A stretch of 64,000 nt of DNA, taken from positions 38,998,001 to 39,062,000 of the forward strand of contig CM060731.1 in NCBI GenBank assembly GCA_030704615.1. The letters are read 5' to 3'. Shown piece after piece: positions 25,401 through 38,600 of the stretch; position 1 is the stretch's first letter; each line of letters starts with the position of its first letter. A program made the translations under genes and the position numbers. This DNA is from Takakia lepidozioides (Eukaryota; Streptophyta; Takakiopsida; Takakiales; Takakiaceae). The notes below the pieces were generated by a model. The model was given only the letters and a program-made list of their open reading frames with translations, had not been told where the DNA came from and made no database searches.

Positions 25401-25541
25401 AAGGCCAGGGGCGGGTCAAGGCTGTTGCTGAGGCAGTCCAATTGGCTCTGCAGTCTGCTCTCCAGCAGCTTGGTAAAGGTGTGCACTAAGTTCTTTCTCA
25501 CCTTATCATTTCGCCCTACAGATGCTGCCGCTGCAGCCTAG
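16473..25541 (+). CDS. MED14: Mediator complex subunit 14 (MED14/SWP-like), complete
   Basis: MED14 is the scaffold subunit of nuclear Mediator, joining head, middle and tail and linking activators to RNA polymerase II; in Arabidopsis it is STRUWWELPETER. Exons: 16473-16679, 17329-18423, 18721-18818, 19049-19223, 19550-20843, 21088-22145, 22863-23983, 24406-24706, 24932-25472 and 25522-25541. All AG/GT borders and phases agree and give about 1,969 residues, longer than Arabidopsis MED14 (about 1,700). The start ATG (GCCATGG context) gives GQQTVDFSVLVRKAAE. Other signatures are FTQAADFLFYLHDTLQQARAPVYD, here split as FTQAADFLFYLHDTL and QQARAPVYDIP; LPKCIEDLGMQ; LGYRGNLSLWRVLWLEILVG; LGDDLERRM; VRAFGVSYMALGI; HGGRACWVRSDDW; and FFARRVASEPYDASRLASF. 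Extra length sits in Gly/Ser/Pro-rich linkers in exons 2, 5 and 7. Confidence in identity is high; the exon 3 and exon 5 starts are the least secure borders. Confidence 0.93.
22395..22442 (+). repeat. Short repeat shared with the retroelement fragment at 13.6 kb
   Basis: Within the intron between MED14 exons 6 and 7, the stretch starting GCTACGGCAAACAACGTCTT (about 33 bases) is identical to 13578-13610, and several bases upstream also match. It is probably the 3' tail of the same element family. Confidence 0.5.
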
Positions 25542-26763
25542 TGAAGGAGTTCTCCATGAGTGAGGTCGTGGGGTCTGTGAGAGAGATGTAGTGGAGTATT
25601 TCTTAGACTCTGCTTTCTGTAGTGTGCAAGGCAAAATCCTCTCCCCTGGGTTGAGTGCCATAGGAAGAGAAGACTGGGACAGTTTGGAGGGGAGAAGATA
25701 ATGGAATGGTGAAACTACTTTGCTGCAGGCTTGCTTTGGTAGCCAGATTATGTTAGTTGAAATCAATCTGGCCCTCGTTCTACAGGGACAGCATTGGCGA
25801 CAAGGCAACCTGCTTGGAGTGCAAATTCCGTGCAAGGGATGTCAGCAGGAAAATTGCAGTGGTAGATACATTTGCTACCCACATTGTGAGGTAGTGTTCA
25901 GAATTTTGCAAGTGTTTTCAGGCATGCATAGCTGTGAGAGCTGAAGACCTTTGTACAATTGTTTGCCTGCTTCATGTCCTACCCTGTAGGACCCAGAAGC
26001 ACTGGATTGAACGTCTTGGGGGACCCCTTTGTGAAGTGAAGAGATGCCCTCTGTAATACTTGTGTGACTTCAATCCTTGGAAACTAAAGGGTGGCAGATA
26101 TATCGCCCTTAATGTCCAATTCTCTACTATGCAAAGTCCATCAAAAGAATTCATCGTTCATCATCATTATCAAAATCACCTTTCGAGCATTTGATAACAA
26201 TGATTAAGAACAGATTTCTGTGATTCAACTGTCAGAAGGGACTGCTTGAGCATTCCTGTTTCAGGTCAAGATTTGTCTTGGTACTGGTTTGAATCCCCAC
26301 AGCTACTATACTGGACGAATCAGCTTCCCTAAAAGAGGATCCATCTTTTAGCCATCTCAATATTGTTATTGGCAGTCATGTGAAGGTATTTGTATTTTGG
26401 CGGAAATCACACAACTTACAAGTTAATTCTTGAAAAGTGAAATATTAGTGGATAATAGGACAACCCGTTGCAACACGATCGCATGTAGACGATTTCTTTT
26501 ATGTCTGAACATGGTAGCCAAATTGGTTTCAAGTCTCGCCTTCTGCTTCCTATTGTGAAGCGCAAAACCCAATATCCTTGCATCTTTGTCTCGGAAATTT
26601 AGTGGATGGTTATGTACATTTGGGAACGGATCGCCTTCAATATACCATATATTACACCCTTTTTGTAGTGAAAGATGAGTCAAAGAAGCAACTGGAGGAT
26701 CTCAAAGATAGGCATGTATTAGCCGGTTAGTAGAAATTAGTTTGAAAAAAAAGTGCCTAATCA
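25542..26763. other. MED14 3' flank
   Basis: Likely holds the MED14 3' UTR in its first few hundred bases. Beyond that I see no coding signal until the LINE fragment. Confidence 0.4.
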
Positions 26764-27795
26764 TTTTTTTTTAAGAAACAGGGGATAGTGGCCCTGGGAA
26801 ATTTATTGAAAAAGGTAAAATAGTACAGAGGGAGGAAAAAATAACCTCCAGGAAGGCCGTAAAGCGAACACCCAAAACCAGAAGGGACGGGGGAAAGCAG
26901 GGGAGGGCCTAATCAAAGGCACTAAGGAGGTAGTTGGAGAACAGTAATAAGAGAGAAGGTAGGATCCCACAAGGATTCCGAACAAGCAAATAAGCCTACC
27001 TAAAGCGATAAGGAGGAAGGGAGCTCTAAACAGTACAAACTTAGAACTACCCGAACAAAGTCAGGATTTCAATTGCCAAAATCTGGAAGCAGACATCTTG
27101 TTGTGCTTCCAGTTGATGTCAAGAGCGTCAGACTCAGTTGGTGACTTGCCAATCCCGGGGGAGGTCGTCATTCCAAGAGACTCAAGAATCAGAGAGCCTA
27201 GAGCAGAGGAGGTCGCCCTTAGCCCAGGTGAGATCGAATTCCAAGAGAAGCTATTGGCTCCTCCTTTCGCTGCACCTGCAGACACACCTTGCGCCCCTCA
27301 GTCATCAGATCTGAAAATAGTTTGTAAAGGATTAATCTGATGTTGGGGCGCTTCCCCTCAAAAATCAAACTACATCTAGCCTTCCAGATGGACCAGAGAG
27401 TGTGAGCTCTAAGACAAGCCAAGATCGGACAGTCGGAGCATATGGATCCATTATGCAGATTGAGTAACGTAATGGGAGCAGACAAGGTCGACAGCGGTTT
27501 CCAGTTAGAATAGAAGTTAGCCACCAAATGCCAAGCTCTAGTGGACAGCTGACAACCGATCAAGCAATGCTCTATGGTCTCCCTAGCACCACAATTGCAT
27601 ATAGTGCAGGAGGGGTCATGGTTGGGGAAAAAGATTGCGACAGGGAGAATTCGGTTGGCCAGCTTCTATAAAAATGCGCAAACCTTCGCTGAACGATGCT
27701 TGGCCCAAACATCCTTCCACACTCCGTTCCAGCCTTGGAACTGCATATCCATGTTCCATTTAGTGTTCCATTTGGCTGTGAAATTGGCATTCCCT
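26764..27795 (-). mobile_element. 3' fragment of an L1-type LINE retrotransposon
   Basis: Read on the minus strand, the region encodes a broken reverse-transcriptase tail of plant L1 type: LPVAIFFPNHDPSCTICN, GARETIEHCLIGC (a zf-RVT zinc knuckle) and LWSIWKARCSLIFEG. It is split between frames near 27568 and contains a stop near 27666, so it is dead. The minus-strand 3' end reads CCCCTGTTTCTT followed by nine A (about 26764-26784), a LINE-like poly-A tail. A short direct repeat AGTGCCTAAT at about 26751 and 28634 could be a target duplication, but the DNA between 27.8 and 28.6 kb shows no LINE coding. Confidence 0.7.
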
Positions 27796-30700
27796 AGGAG
27801 TAGCTTGTAACTTGTCTTTAGAGTATTTGCATATTTGTCCAACAACTCAATATTTCATCTAAATTTATGTGGTGTGGGGTTTCTAACTACAATAGGTATG
27901 TATCCAATTGTTAGATTGCAAAAACAATCATGTACCAGAGAGCCATGGACTTTTAAAGTTGATTATTGTGGAGTGCAGATGTTACACATAAAATCTTATG
28001 GACTGAAAAAACATCATGTACACTCATACAATGGCACAAAGGAAAACACACTAGGGGTGCCATTTTTAAATCCAACCCAAATCCATTTTTATATGGATTA
28101 GTTATCTTAGGGATTGAGAGCTATGGACTATTTTGCACCTAAAAACAGGTTGATTTGCTCTAGTCCATAGCATCTTGTGTTTTGGGTTTTTGAGGTGTCG
28201 TCTTTTACTAAAAAGACATACAAACCTATAATCTAGAGGTGCCAGTTGGTATATGGACAAGTGGTTGTAAACTCTAAATTTTGACGGCTAAATATTTTTT
28301 CACATTAACGCTTAAAATATCTAGTAAAAAATATTATCAATATTTGAGGAGGGACTCTTTACTAAAAATGTTATGTATACTACTATCTACTTTTTTAAGA
28401 ATAAATTGAAAGCAATAGACTCAAAAAAATAAAATTCCATGGACTTCCAATGGACTCAACATGTGCCGCTTTTGATCCACCCAATCCTACAACTGCCCTT
28501 TACTGTATAACCAAGAAGTAGGGTCTTCTTGTCGTCCATCCAAGTCCCTTCTCCTGGGTCCAATTGTAATCTGCTGAGTGGTAAGCGAAGAAACCAAATC
28601 AAGGGAGGTCTCTAAGCCCAACAATCTTTCAAGAGTGCCTAATTTTTGAAAATTTCTTCTAAAGTGCCTAATGGTATAAAGTCAATAGGAATAATGTAAG
28701 AACTTAATGGACACGTGCGATCTGACGGTACTTTTCACCGGATTCCGGCAGCCTGGGCTCCTCCAGCGGGGCCCCTGTCAAATCCTCCCCACCCCCTCTT
28801 ACCAAAAAACCCTTGAATTTAATTTTTTTTTTAAACATAAAGTGAGAAAAATTCTTTAAATGAATGTACTAGCTCCAGATGATTTCCATAGGTCCTTGCA
28901 TTGACTCAAGTATCTCATCATAGTTTGTCTCGTATCCCTTAAGCTCTCCTTCGAGTTCTGAACTAGCATTGAGATTAGGAAGCTCTTCATCTTCAATATG
29001 CAGATTTGCCAAACATCTACTCATGTTATCAACTACACTGAGATCAAGACAGATATCCGGCACATCTTCCATAACAAAATCCCTTTCCAAGATATCATAA
29101 GGTGGCAAACAAGTCGCTTGCAAAGTTACCTCTCATAGCCTCTCCTTGAAACATGTGTGCAAATGCACGTAGAATGCCACATCGTTCCCAACCAGACACA
29201 ATCATCTTTCTATGACATCCAACATGACACCAAGCCTCCCACAACCAAAGAGCTGCCCACTCACGCATCTTGGATATCTGTTTTCATTTTATTTTTCATT
29301 TTTATCTTGGATATCCGTTTTATTTTACTTTTATATTTCTGTATTTTTTGTTAGGGTAATTATTTTTGGTTGCCTAATTTTAAGGATTTACACATCCAAG
29401 ATGCATAATTTAGAAAATTTTCTCGAAAGTGCCTAACTGCCAAATGGCCCCAATAATAATTATTAGGCGGCCAAGTGTCTAACTTGCTATCCCAGTACGG
29501 TATGTGAGTTTGGTGTCATATGGAATGGAAATCGATTAATGGGAAATTTTTAGAACCAACGTATATATATATATACACGACGCCTCCCGAATGAAGCGTA
29601 AATTATGGTGTCTCTTCATCCCGAATTGGGTCGCTCGAGATTTTGCGCAGCCCACCACTGCTGTAGATGAAGTGGGATGAAGAGGCACCCTGAAGCTGAA
29701 ATGGCGCTTCAAGTGTGCTTTCGAACGGGCTTTACACCATGCAAATTGAGTAAGTGCGCCGCCCAGAATCTTTTTGGCATGCAGGGGGGTGCAGAAATCG
29801 CACGCCACGGTGGTTGACATGCAACGTGGCGTCCTCATACTTGGCTGGAAATGCAACTACAATGCAGGACTGCCAGCAGCGGCGTGTGGGGTGGTCAAGG
29901 GGACCTTGCCATGTTCGCCCGCCAGGACGTCCATAGCCACCTAGGGCATCCCTCTTTCTTGCCATCTCGTTTGTGTCTCAGCTCGTCAAGGAGCAGTTGT
30001 GCCTTCGTCTTCCTATCGATTCGGGCCCTTAAGCATTTGTGCATTGTGACTCCTTCTCTAGCCTTCGGTGCTTCCGCTCCCTTGAACCTTCATCACCTGC
30101 GTTGCCACACCTGCTGTTCTCTCGGCGTGTGAATGTGTCTTCCTCTGTTTGATGGCAAAGCCGCTGCTCGAGCCTTTGTGGTCAAAAATTCATATAGACA
30201 CGAGCAAAGATTCGACAGGAAAGTCGTTTCGATTCAATAAATTTGTACTAAATCGAGAGTCAAAGAGAGACACATGATATGTTGATGTCGAGTTCATGAA
30301 GCGCATTCATCTTCTATTTGGGCATTGCTCAGCTTCATGGTGTTAAGCGGCTAACTCGTTGGTTTGTTGTGTGTGCGAGGTGTGCGAGGTGTTGGTATGT
30401 CGTTCTCATGGTGTTAGTTAACCGCTCTCTGTTTATGTCTGGGTTCTAGTTGCATGCCACTCTAACTTTGCATGTGGGAATATTGTGAACAAGGGGAGAG
30501 ATCGCAACTTCTATGGCTCCAAAGCGCAAGGATCGAGCACCTTGTGTGCCACCACCCCCTGCCGCTGAGCATAAAGAGGCCACAGCCATACTTACACATT
30601 GGGGTCTTGTCGAGCAGCACTGTACTGAGGGTCAGTTGCAACTCATTCTTGGCATTGTCTTCCGAATTCTTGTTGTCTTTGCCCTCACCCCCTACTTTCC

Positions 30701-30984
30701 ATTGGCCTAGACACGCAAAATCGCACAATTTTAGGTTTTTATTAAGACGTCAAGTGGCTCTTATCTTGGGTTGGAAGGAGAGAAGAGAAGAGGGAGACCC
30801 CATTGGGCTTAGTGAGGAGGTGAACACAACATTGAGAGAACATATCTGGCCAGATACAGTCAAACGTCTGAAGCAGCTGGCTCGAGCCAAGCGTCCATCT
30901 CCCAACACTTGCACGTTGTTGAGTCCTCTGAGATGTGTAAGAATGAGAGTTGATGTCAGTGAGGGTGGGTAGTCACTGGGAAGT
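27796..30984. other. AT-rich non-genic region
   Basis: No gene is supported. The motif AGTGCCTAAT or close variants recurs at about 28634, 28670 and 29430, suggesting remnants of one repeat family. A minus-strand open frame at 28869-29123 (84 codons, acidic) has no recognisable domain. Duplicated CATCTTGGATATC-type stretches occur at 29265-29320. A frame at 30513-30710 beginning MAPKRKDRAP might be the displaced N-terminus of the piggyBac relic downstream, but this is not demonstrated. Confidence 0.4.
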
Positions 30985-32470
30985 TTGGGGAATTTGGGTT
31001 GTCTTCCAAGCCTAGTGACCTCCTCTTCAGAGCCACTACGGAAATTCCTAATTTTGTTGACACTGGCAATCCTAGCCATGCGGAGGTGGGGAATACAATT
31101 TTGGATGATGTCGACATCGTGGAGGATGCTCCACTGTATGAGGGAGACTCAGGTGAGGAGGGTGTTGGGAAAATGAAGATTTGGAAATGGACGAGCCAGA
31201 TGGTGAGACATGTGAATCCCTTGCCACTTTATTTGGTCCCAAAACTTGGGAGTGCAATGACAACACTTTTTGTAGTGATAGAGTACCATTCACTGAGCCA
31301 ACTCTTGGGCCAAACATGCCTGACTTGAGGGATGCATCTGTCACTTTGCTTTTCAATATGTTTTGGACTTCCGCGATTTCGAAACACATATGCAAGGAGA
31401 CGAACCGTTATGCCAATGAGAGTGTCGCCAGTGGAACTCGAGGGGGGCCAAAATGGAAGCCCTTTGTGTGTGCCTGAGCTTTGTGCATGGCTGGGGGCCA
31501 TCTGCCTTTACATGGGGATTATAAAAAACTACCTAATTCCCGGTGCTATTGGCAAATTCGTGAAGTGTTGTTTGCATGTCCTCTCAGAAAGAAGGTTATG
31601 AGCAGGCACAAGTTTGAAGGCTTTCTCAGGTGCCTGCATTTGGTGGACAACTCCACATTGGAATCTGATCGTGGCAGTGTTGAATTTGACAAGTTGGGGA
31701 AGGTTCGATGGCTATGTGATGACATTGTGTGCAGGTGCAAGCAGTATTGGAATTTGGGAAAACTCATCCCCGTGGATGAGATCATGATTAAACACAAGGG
31801 CAAGAACTGTGTGATTTGCCAGTACATGCACAAGAAACCTGTCAAGTGGGGGATCAAAGTATGGGCCCTTGCAGATGCGTCGACTTCCTATGTGCACAAT
31901 TTTGACGTCTATTGTGTTAAGAAAGGGGGGCCATAGGGTATGAGGGAGAAGAAGCGGCAAAAGGGAGGGATATGATGTGGTGTGTAGACTGATAGAAGGG
32001 TTGCATCACCTTGGCCATGTTGCATCACTGACAATTTTTTACCTCCCCCCAATTGCTATACCATTTGGCATTGAGGGGGGCTTGGGCCACTGGGACTGTT
32101 CGATTGAATCGCAAGGGACTCCCCCCTGCATTGCTGACATTGAAGAAGAGCAAGACTGCCAAGCAAAGGCAGTCCTGGTTTAGAATGCACAATAGTCGAC
32201 AAGTTGCTGCACTTGTGTGGTGGGACAAGAAATGGGTCTTCCTTATCTCATTTGCAACTCTCCCAACAACTCACCCTAATTCACATGTAAGTGTTCGATG
32301 ATTGGTTGGGAATTCCAGAGTGCAGGTGCCTTCAATACCCATTCATGTCCAGTAGTGGTCAAACGTATATGCGCGGTGTGGATGTGAAAGACCAACTACG
32401 GGGTGCCTATAGGATTTAGTTGAAAACCTACAAGTGGTGGCATAGAATTTTCCTGTTGCTGTGGATACCC
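30985..32470 (+). pseudogene. Degenerate piggyBac (PGBD-like) transposase
   Basis: Pieces of a piggyBac transposase (DDE_Tnp_1_7 family) are spread over several frames in the correct order. There is an acidic N-terminal stretch (31000-31180), then FTEPTLGPNMPDLRD with ICKETNRYANE (31270-31420). KVMSRHKFEGFLRCLHLVDN, IPVDEIMIKHKGKN and KKPVKWGIKVWALAD follow (31600-31890), then GHVASLTIFYLP (about 32010). The end has VRLNRKGLP (about 32097) and RGVDVKDQLRGAYRI with KWWHRIF (32370-32450). At least four frame changes and a stop at about 32418 show it is inactive. I did not find convincing terminal repeats or TTAA duplications. Confidence 0.8.
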
Positions 32471-33752
32471 CTCTCGTGAATGCCTATATCCTACATACAA
32501 CATACATGAAATTGTTTGGCAGTGGTAAGCTGTCGCATTTGGCATTTAGCTGGCCCTTGCACATGCTTTGATAGCCGAGTTTGTGGGCAGTGTGGATGTT
32601 GCAACTGCTGGCCTTGGGTTCATTTTTTTTAACACTCCACTTTTCGGCGGCGGTGTGGTGTGTGTCATAGGAGGACACACTATTACTGTCCTTCATGCAA
32701 TGGTGCATATGTGTGCGTTGGTCAATGCTGGCGTGCGGCCCACCACACACAAGGGTGGTGAAGTTGATTTTGGCATTCTTGTGTGGCATTTTCGCTTGGG
32801 CCTGTCATGTGTAGCTTGGGGGCTGGGTGGTAGTGGCTGTAACTGTGAAGTGTGTGGCCTGCTGTGTTGTTGGTAGGGATGGTGGTGAGACATTCATGGG
32901 GTATGCTAGTGTGCAGTAGGGCGATTGGGCAACACGGCAGGGCTGATTGTGCTAATCGACTTGCGAGATGTTGTTGTTCGATTTGAGCTCCACGCGGGGG
33001 GATTCGTAGGGGATCATGCGTTTGCTGTTGGGATGTCTGGATTGTGCGGGGGATGCATTTTTCTTCTTTGGGGGAGGTTCATTTTGTTGTTGGGGTGGCA
33101 ATCTTTGGGATGCAAATTTTGGGAATTTTGGGGGGGAGGGTTGGTTGTTGTGGGGGGATATGCTTGTTGCCTCAGGGGGAAACTATCTGCACACTGGGGC
33201 AGAGAAGGGGGTTCGACTTCCCCTCAGTCTCTGCTGGTGGTGGGAATACTCGTAGAGGGCGGGGGGTTAGTTGGCGGCAGTTACAGTTAGTATGGGGTAG
33301 TGGATGAAACGCAGGGGCCAAGCCGTGATACAATCGGGTTGCAAGGAGGGAAAGACACAACGGTTGGTGGGGATGCAGGGAAATGACCTAGAATTTGTCG
33401 CCAGAGGTCATGCATTTTCCGTCAGACATCTCCCTGACTTGCCAACCAACAGAAATCTCCCCTAAACCCACATCTTCTCTTGATTTTTGTGAATTTTCTC
33501 TAAATCTATTTACCAGTGTGTTGCTGGAGTTCCCCGTGACAAATCCACCGTTGAAAATCTTATTTTTCCTCAAAATTGAGGACATAGCTGCGTATTTGGG
33601 CAAGGGGTGTGAGAAATTCTCAATCTGTATCCCTTTGTGGTCACATACAAAGTGACCCATCCCAAATTTGGGAATTTAGGCTTCAAATTTTGATATCATG
33701 TTATGGATATGGTAGGCTATCAGGCTGTAAAACTTTTGGCTCAAGCATAAAC
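32471..33752. other. Non-genic, G-rich region
   Basis: The stretch at 32880-33340 is strongly G/T-rich on the plus strand with several runs of five to seven G. Long open frames there (for example 32925-33290) look like composition artefacts. Nothing is identified at 33360-33750. Confidence 0.4.
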
Positions 33753-33990
33753 TGTCGCGCACCTCACCTCGGTAAACTCCCCTTCAAGTCATAATTACTC
33801 GCCTTGATGCACACGCCTAACTCCCAAACCGGCCGCCAGGCAACCTCGGAGCTTCGACTGCTCACCGGGGCATAACGGTCCCCCTCACACTCCCACTCGA
33901 CCCTCGACCTGTCGGACTCGGTGGAAATTCCCTTTGGTAAATGGCAGTCCGGAACAGCTCCCCACACCTTGGTCGCTTTCCGGCTCGCAC
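33753..33990 (-). mobile_element. 5' piece (plus-strand view) of an older gypsy LTR, split by a younger insertion
   Basis: It begins TGTCGC and matches, with many substitutions, the first 240 bases of the young LTR at 33991. The match resumes at 40969 after the inserted element. It belongs to the older composite gypsy element. Confidence 0.85.
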
Positions 33991-34715
33991 TGTCGCACAC
34001 CTCAGTTCGGTAAACTCCCCTTCAAGTCATAGTTACTCGCTTTGATGCGCGCGCCTGACTCCCAACCTGGCCGCCGGGCCAACTTGGAGTTTCGGCTGCT
34101 CACCGGGACATAACGGTCCCCTTCCGCTTCCCTCTAAACCCTCCACCTATTTGGGACTAGGAGAATTCCCTTTGGTAGATGGCAGTCCGGAACAGCTCCC
34201 CCCTCTTTGGTCGCTTTCCGGCTCGCTCGCTTACTCACTAGTTTTTGGTCACCAACGGGCTTGCACCGTTCTCGGGGTTACTACTCCCTATATATACTTC
34301 TGTAGCTGTCCGCGGGGGTTTCATAACCAGCCATGCCATTTTATGGCGAACCACCACGAAAACCCTCGACTCCCGGTGGTGAGTCGCGGTGAGTCTTGGC
34401 CCACTCACCGCGGCCCCAATGGACCGTGATGAGTCCCAAGACTCCCCACGACTCCCACCTCGAGGTCTCCACCCCATGGTGAGTCCTATGCCACCCCCAC
34501 TAAGTCCCACTAAGCTACCACCACCCCTTGTGGAGCCACCTCCACCGCAACCCGGTGTGCGGGGCTCCACCTAGTGAGCGCCTCCGCCTCCTTGAGTGCC
34601 TTGGGCACTCAAGGGTGCTTCAGCCCCCCCATACCTATCGCTGCCGCTGCCCCCACCACAGGGGCAGCCCCTCATGTGTCCCGACCCCCTGCCCTCAAGG
34701 CAAAGGGCCGCGACA
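33991..34715 (-). repeat. 3' LTR of the young gypsy element
   Basis: 725-bp long terminal repeat bounded by TGTCGC/GCGACA. Adjacent internal bases from 34716 read on the minus strand as a G-rich tract (GGTAGGGGTG), a plausible polypurine tract. Confidence 0.95.
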
Positions 34716-35621
34716 CACACCCCTACCAACAGGGAGTCGATGTCCTCATCGACTTGTCCATTTTGTAGAAACGAACATCCAAGTTGTGGCGTCCCACATC
34801 AAGGAGTTTGTTTCCGTACCATGGCGTCCCATGGCAAAGAACCAAACCCCACACTTGACTCCACTCTCCACTAGCTAGTTCGGCCGACTTCCTCCAAGTC
34901 CCGGCCAAGGGTGGAGCCTCTCCAGCTCCTCCCAGTGCACTCTTCTTGGCCTACTTCAAGGCCAAGGAACGATCCTCCCCGAGGATCGAATCGCCTTACT
35001 GCAACAACATTGCTTGCGATCGCTCATGATGCCGCTTTTGGCATCACCTTGAGCAAGGGTTCACCTGGAACCCTCTTTGACTAGGAAGATAACCTTGAAC
35101 CAACCGTGCGCCCCAATCACTACAATTGGGTCCGCCTTGGAATGCTGGCCTGAGGTACGGGAACACGCCGAAGCCGCACTACGACTTCGTCCCGAGGCTA
35201 CACGATTATAGTACGTGAACGGAAGCACGTAGCTTCCGCGTTAGCCCGCACTACAAGGCAACCCCCTCGGTAGCGCAGTTATAGTACGCGCACGCGCCAG
35301 GTGCGCACTAGCACTTGAACTCCCAAATAAGGCGCAAGTTTCCTTGCCCCTTGGATGGGAGTCACCCGATTTCGGCACTGCGCAAACACACGATTAACCC
35401 AATTTACCTCTCCCACTTTTGTAAGCTAGCATGCATTCTACACACCAGCCAACCACACCATGCATCACCATTCCAAACACAATAGGACGCACAATATTTG
35501 GAACCCATTTCCTTTATCACAAATTTTTGTACAATACAAGTTTTTGCAATCGGATTCCTGAGCTAGCTAAACCGGGCTAAGCATGCATTTCCTCCCCCAC
35601 GCTCCAAGGTTGATGTCCCCA

Positions 35622-38600
35622 TCAACGCTTCTTCCGCTTTTGAGGTCGCCCTTCGAACGCTGCAACTGCCTCGGATGCGTTTCCCATTTCTGAGGCACGC
35701 ACCCAAGATGCCTCCACAAGATGATAGCCCTTCCATTTGACGAGATACTCCGTTTCTCGGTTCTTGAACCTCCTCAACTTAAGTATTGCCTCCACCTCGT
35801 ACTCGGGTTCATTTTCATGATCCAACAGCATAGGTGGCGGACGCAACACTTGCTGCCGATTCGGACGTGCTTCATCTTTGAAGTAAGGCTTCAAAAGGGA
35901 GACATGGAATACTGGGTGCACCTTGCTGTTTGCTGGCAGCTCCAATTCATACACATCCTCATTCATTACCCTCCGAATGCGAAAGGGACCCGCATACGGA
36001 GGTACGAACTTCGGACTCATTTCCGGAGGTAGTCGAAAATTCTTGATGTTCAACCAGACCTCTGTGCCTGCCTCAAACTTCACTTCCCTTCGCTTCCGAT
36101 TCGCCTGCCTTTCATACCGTTTCCTAGCTTTGGCAATGTTGTACTTTGCGAGCTTCAACAAACGCTCGCGTTCTTCCAGTACCGCCGCTACTGCCGGTTC
36201 CTCAACGTCCTGGGCGGCCCAACTTGTCGGCACTAGAGGTGCTTTTCCATAGACCAACACAAAAGGGGAAACTCCCGTCGCGGAGTGTTATGTGTTATTA
36301 TAACAGAACTCTGCCGCGTCTAAGTGTTCCATCCAGTCTGATTGGTCTGCCGACACGTAATTCCGCAAGAATTGCTTCACTACGGAATTCACTCTTTCCG
36401 TTTGGCCGTCCGTCGTAGGTCGGAAGGCGGTGCTCATCTTCAGCCTCGTCCCCATCTTCTTCCAAAGTGCTCTCCAGAATTTACTCGTAAACTTTGGGTC
36501 GCGGTCCGAGACAATATCCTTCGGGACTCCATGATGCTTTAAGACGTGGGCGAAGTAAAGTCGCCCTGTCTCCTGCGCAGTTGCCGTCTCCTTGGTGGGG
36601 ATGAAATGGGCCATTTTACTGAACCTATCTACCACCACCATGATTGCATCGAATCCTTTTGACAGCGGCATAGCAGTCATGAAATCCATCGAGACGCTTT
36701 CCCAAGTCCCCTCTGGAATCGGCAAGGGTTGTAACAGCCCCGCTTGCTTTTTATACTCGCTCCGGTTTTGTTGGCATGTGGTGCATGTCTTTACATACTC
36801 CTCTGCCTCCTCCCTCAGTTTGGGCCAGAAATACTCTTTCTTCAAGAGTGCCGCAGTGCGCTTGGCTCCACCGTGGCCCGCAAGCGGGCTATCATGGCAT
36901 TCTCTCAAGAGACTATCCCTGATCCCTCCCTTTGGCACATAGAGACGTTTTTGCTTATACCGGAGCAGTCCGTTTTGCAAGTGGAACTGCGATTTAACCC
37001 CCATTCTCAAGTTCTGCATCACGCACTTTGCCAGCTCATCCTTCCGGCAAGCCTTCCGGATCTTCCTTTGGAGCGCCGTCTCGCCCTTGTACACCAACAA
37101 GAGCTGCTGCTTTCTACTTAAAGCATCGGCCACCACATTGTCCCGTCCCGGTTTGTACTGGATATCCACGTCGAACACTGCCAAAGTATCTTGCCACCTA
37201 AGTTGTTTTGGGGACAACTTGGGCTGCGTGGCAAAATACTTCACCGTGACATTGTCCGTGAACACCTTCACTGGGTTGGAACCAACATAGTGGCGCCAGA
37301 GTTCAAGGCAATGTACCACCGCCTTCATCTCTTTTTCGTGCGTCGGCCACCGTCGCTCCACTTCATTCAGTTTCTTACTTTCGTAAGCCACTGGACGTCC
37401 ATCTTGCATAAGTACACCCCCAATTGCGAAGTCCGATGCATCTGTATGAATCTCAAACGGACGATCGAACTCCGGGATTTTTAAGACTGGAGCTTCCGTC
37501 ATCCGCTGCTTCAATTCAGCAAAAGCTTGGCCACAAAATGTGTTCCATACCCAGACTTTGGATTTACACAGAAGGTCCGACAGCGGCCCCGCGATCTTGG
37601 CGAAATTTCTCACATACTTCCGGTAATAGGAGGCGAGTCCTAGGAAGGATCGCACTCCCGGGACCGAAGTCGGAGGCTCCCAGTCCAAGATCGCCCTCAC
37701 CTTTCTGTCATCCATTTTGATCCCATCCTGTGTAATCACGTGCCCCAAGAACTCCACTTTTGTGACCCCGAATTCGCACTTTGAAGCTTTGGCATACAGC
37801 TTCCCTTCTCGCAATTTTTGGAACACCCTTTTGAGGTGCTCCAGGTGCTCCTCCTTTGTTTTCGAGTACACCAAGATGTCGTCGATGTACACGATCACAA
37901 AGTCATCCAACCACTCCTGGAAAAGGCTGTTCATCAGCGTGCTAAATGTCGCTGGTGCATTGGTGAGCCCAAAAGGCATCACCAAGAACTCATATGAACC
38001 ATACCTTGTCCTGCACGCGGTCTTCTCCTCATCTCCTTCCGCCACCCGAATTTGGTGATAGCCGGAGCGCAAGTCGATCCGGCTGAAATACTTTGCTCCT
38101 GCCAACCGATCGAAGAGGTCGTCGATCCTTGGCAAAGGGTACCGGTTTTTGATAGTCACCTTATTCAGAGCCCTGTAATCGACACACATCCGCAGCGTCC
38201 CATCCTTCTTGTCTGCAAATAGCACCGGGGCTCCGTAAGGTGACTTACTCGGCCGGATGTACCCCTTTGACATTAGATCTTTGAGCTGAGTCTTCAGCTC
38301 GACCAACTCTTTGTGGCTCAACCGGTAGGGCGCCTTGGCAGGCGGTTCCGATCCCGGTATCACCTCAATTTTGTGGTCAACTCCTCTTCGCGGTGGCAAG
38401 CCGCTTGGTAAATCCTCCGGCATCACATCCTGGTATTTCTCCAAAATCCCCTTGATCCAATCTGGGCTCGGCTCCCCATCGCCTTCTCCTTTCACTTCTC
38501 TAATGTAAAGCAAAAACGGGGACTCGTGTGTCTCCTCCACGGCCCACTCCTTTGCTGATAGAAGGTTTATTCGCCCTCCCACGGATTTGGGCGTTTCCGA

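Noticed and set aside
26751-28643. A complete LINE bounded by AGTGCCTAAT duplications
   Set aside because: Only the 26.76-27.80 kb part has LINE coding, and the motif also occurs at other nearby sites, so the duplication is not secure.
32925-33307. Overlapping long plus-strand open frames rich in Gly, Val and Trp
   Set aside because: They follow from a G/T-rich stretch, with no domain, splice context or start that stands out.
34238-34570. Glycine-rich minus-strand frame, present twice (also 40486-40818)
   Set aside because: It is LTR sequence duplicated by retrotransposition, not a gene.
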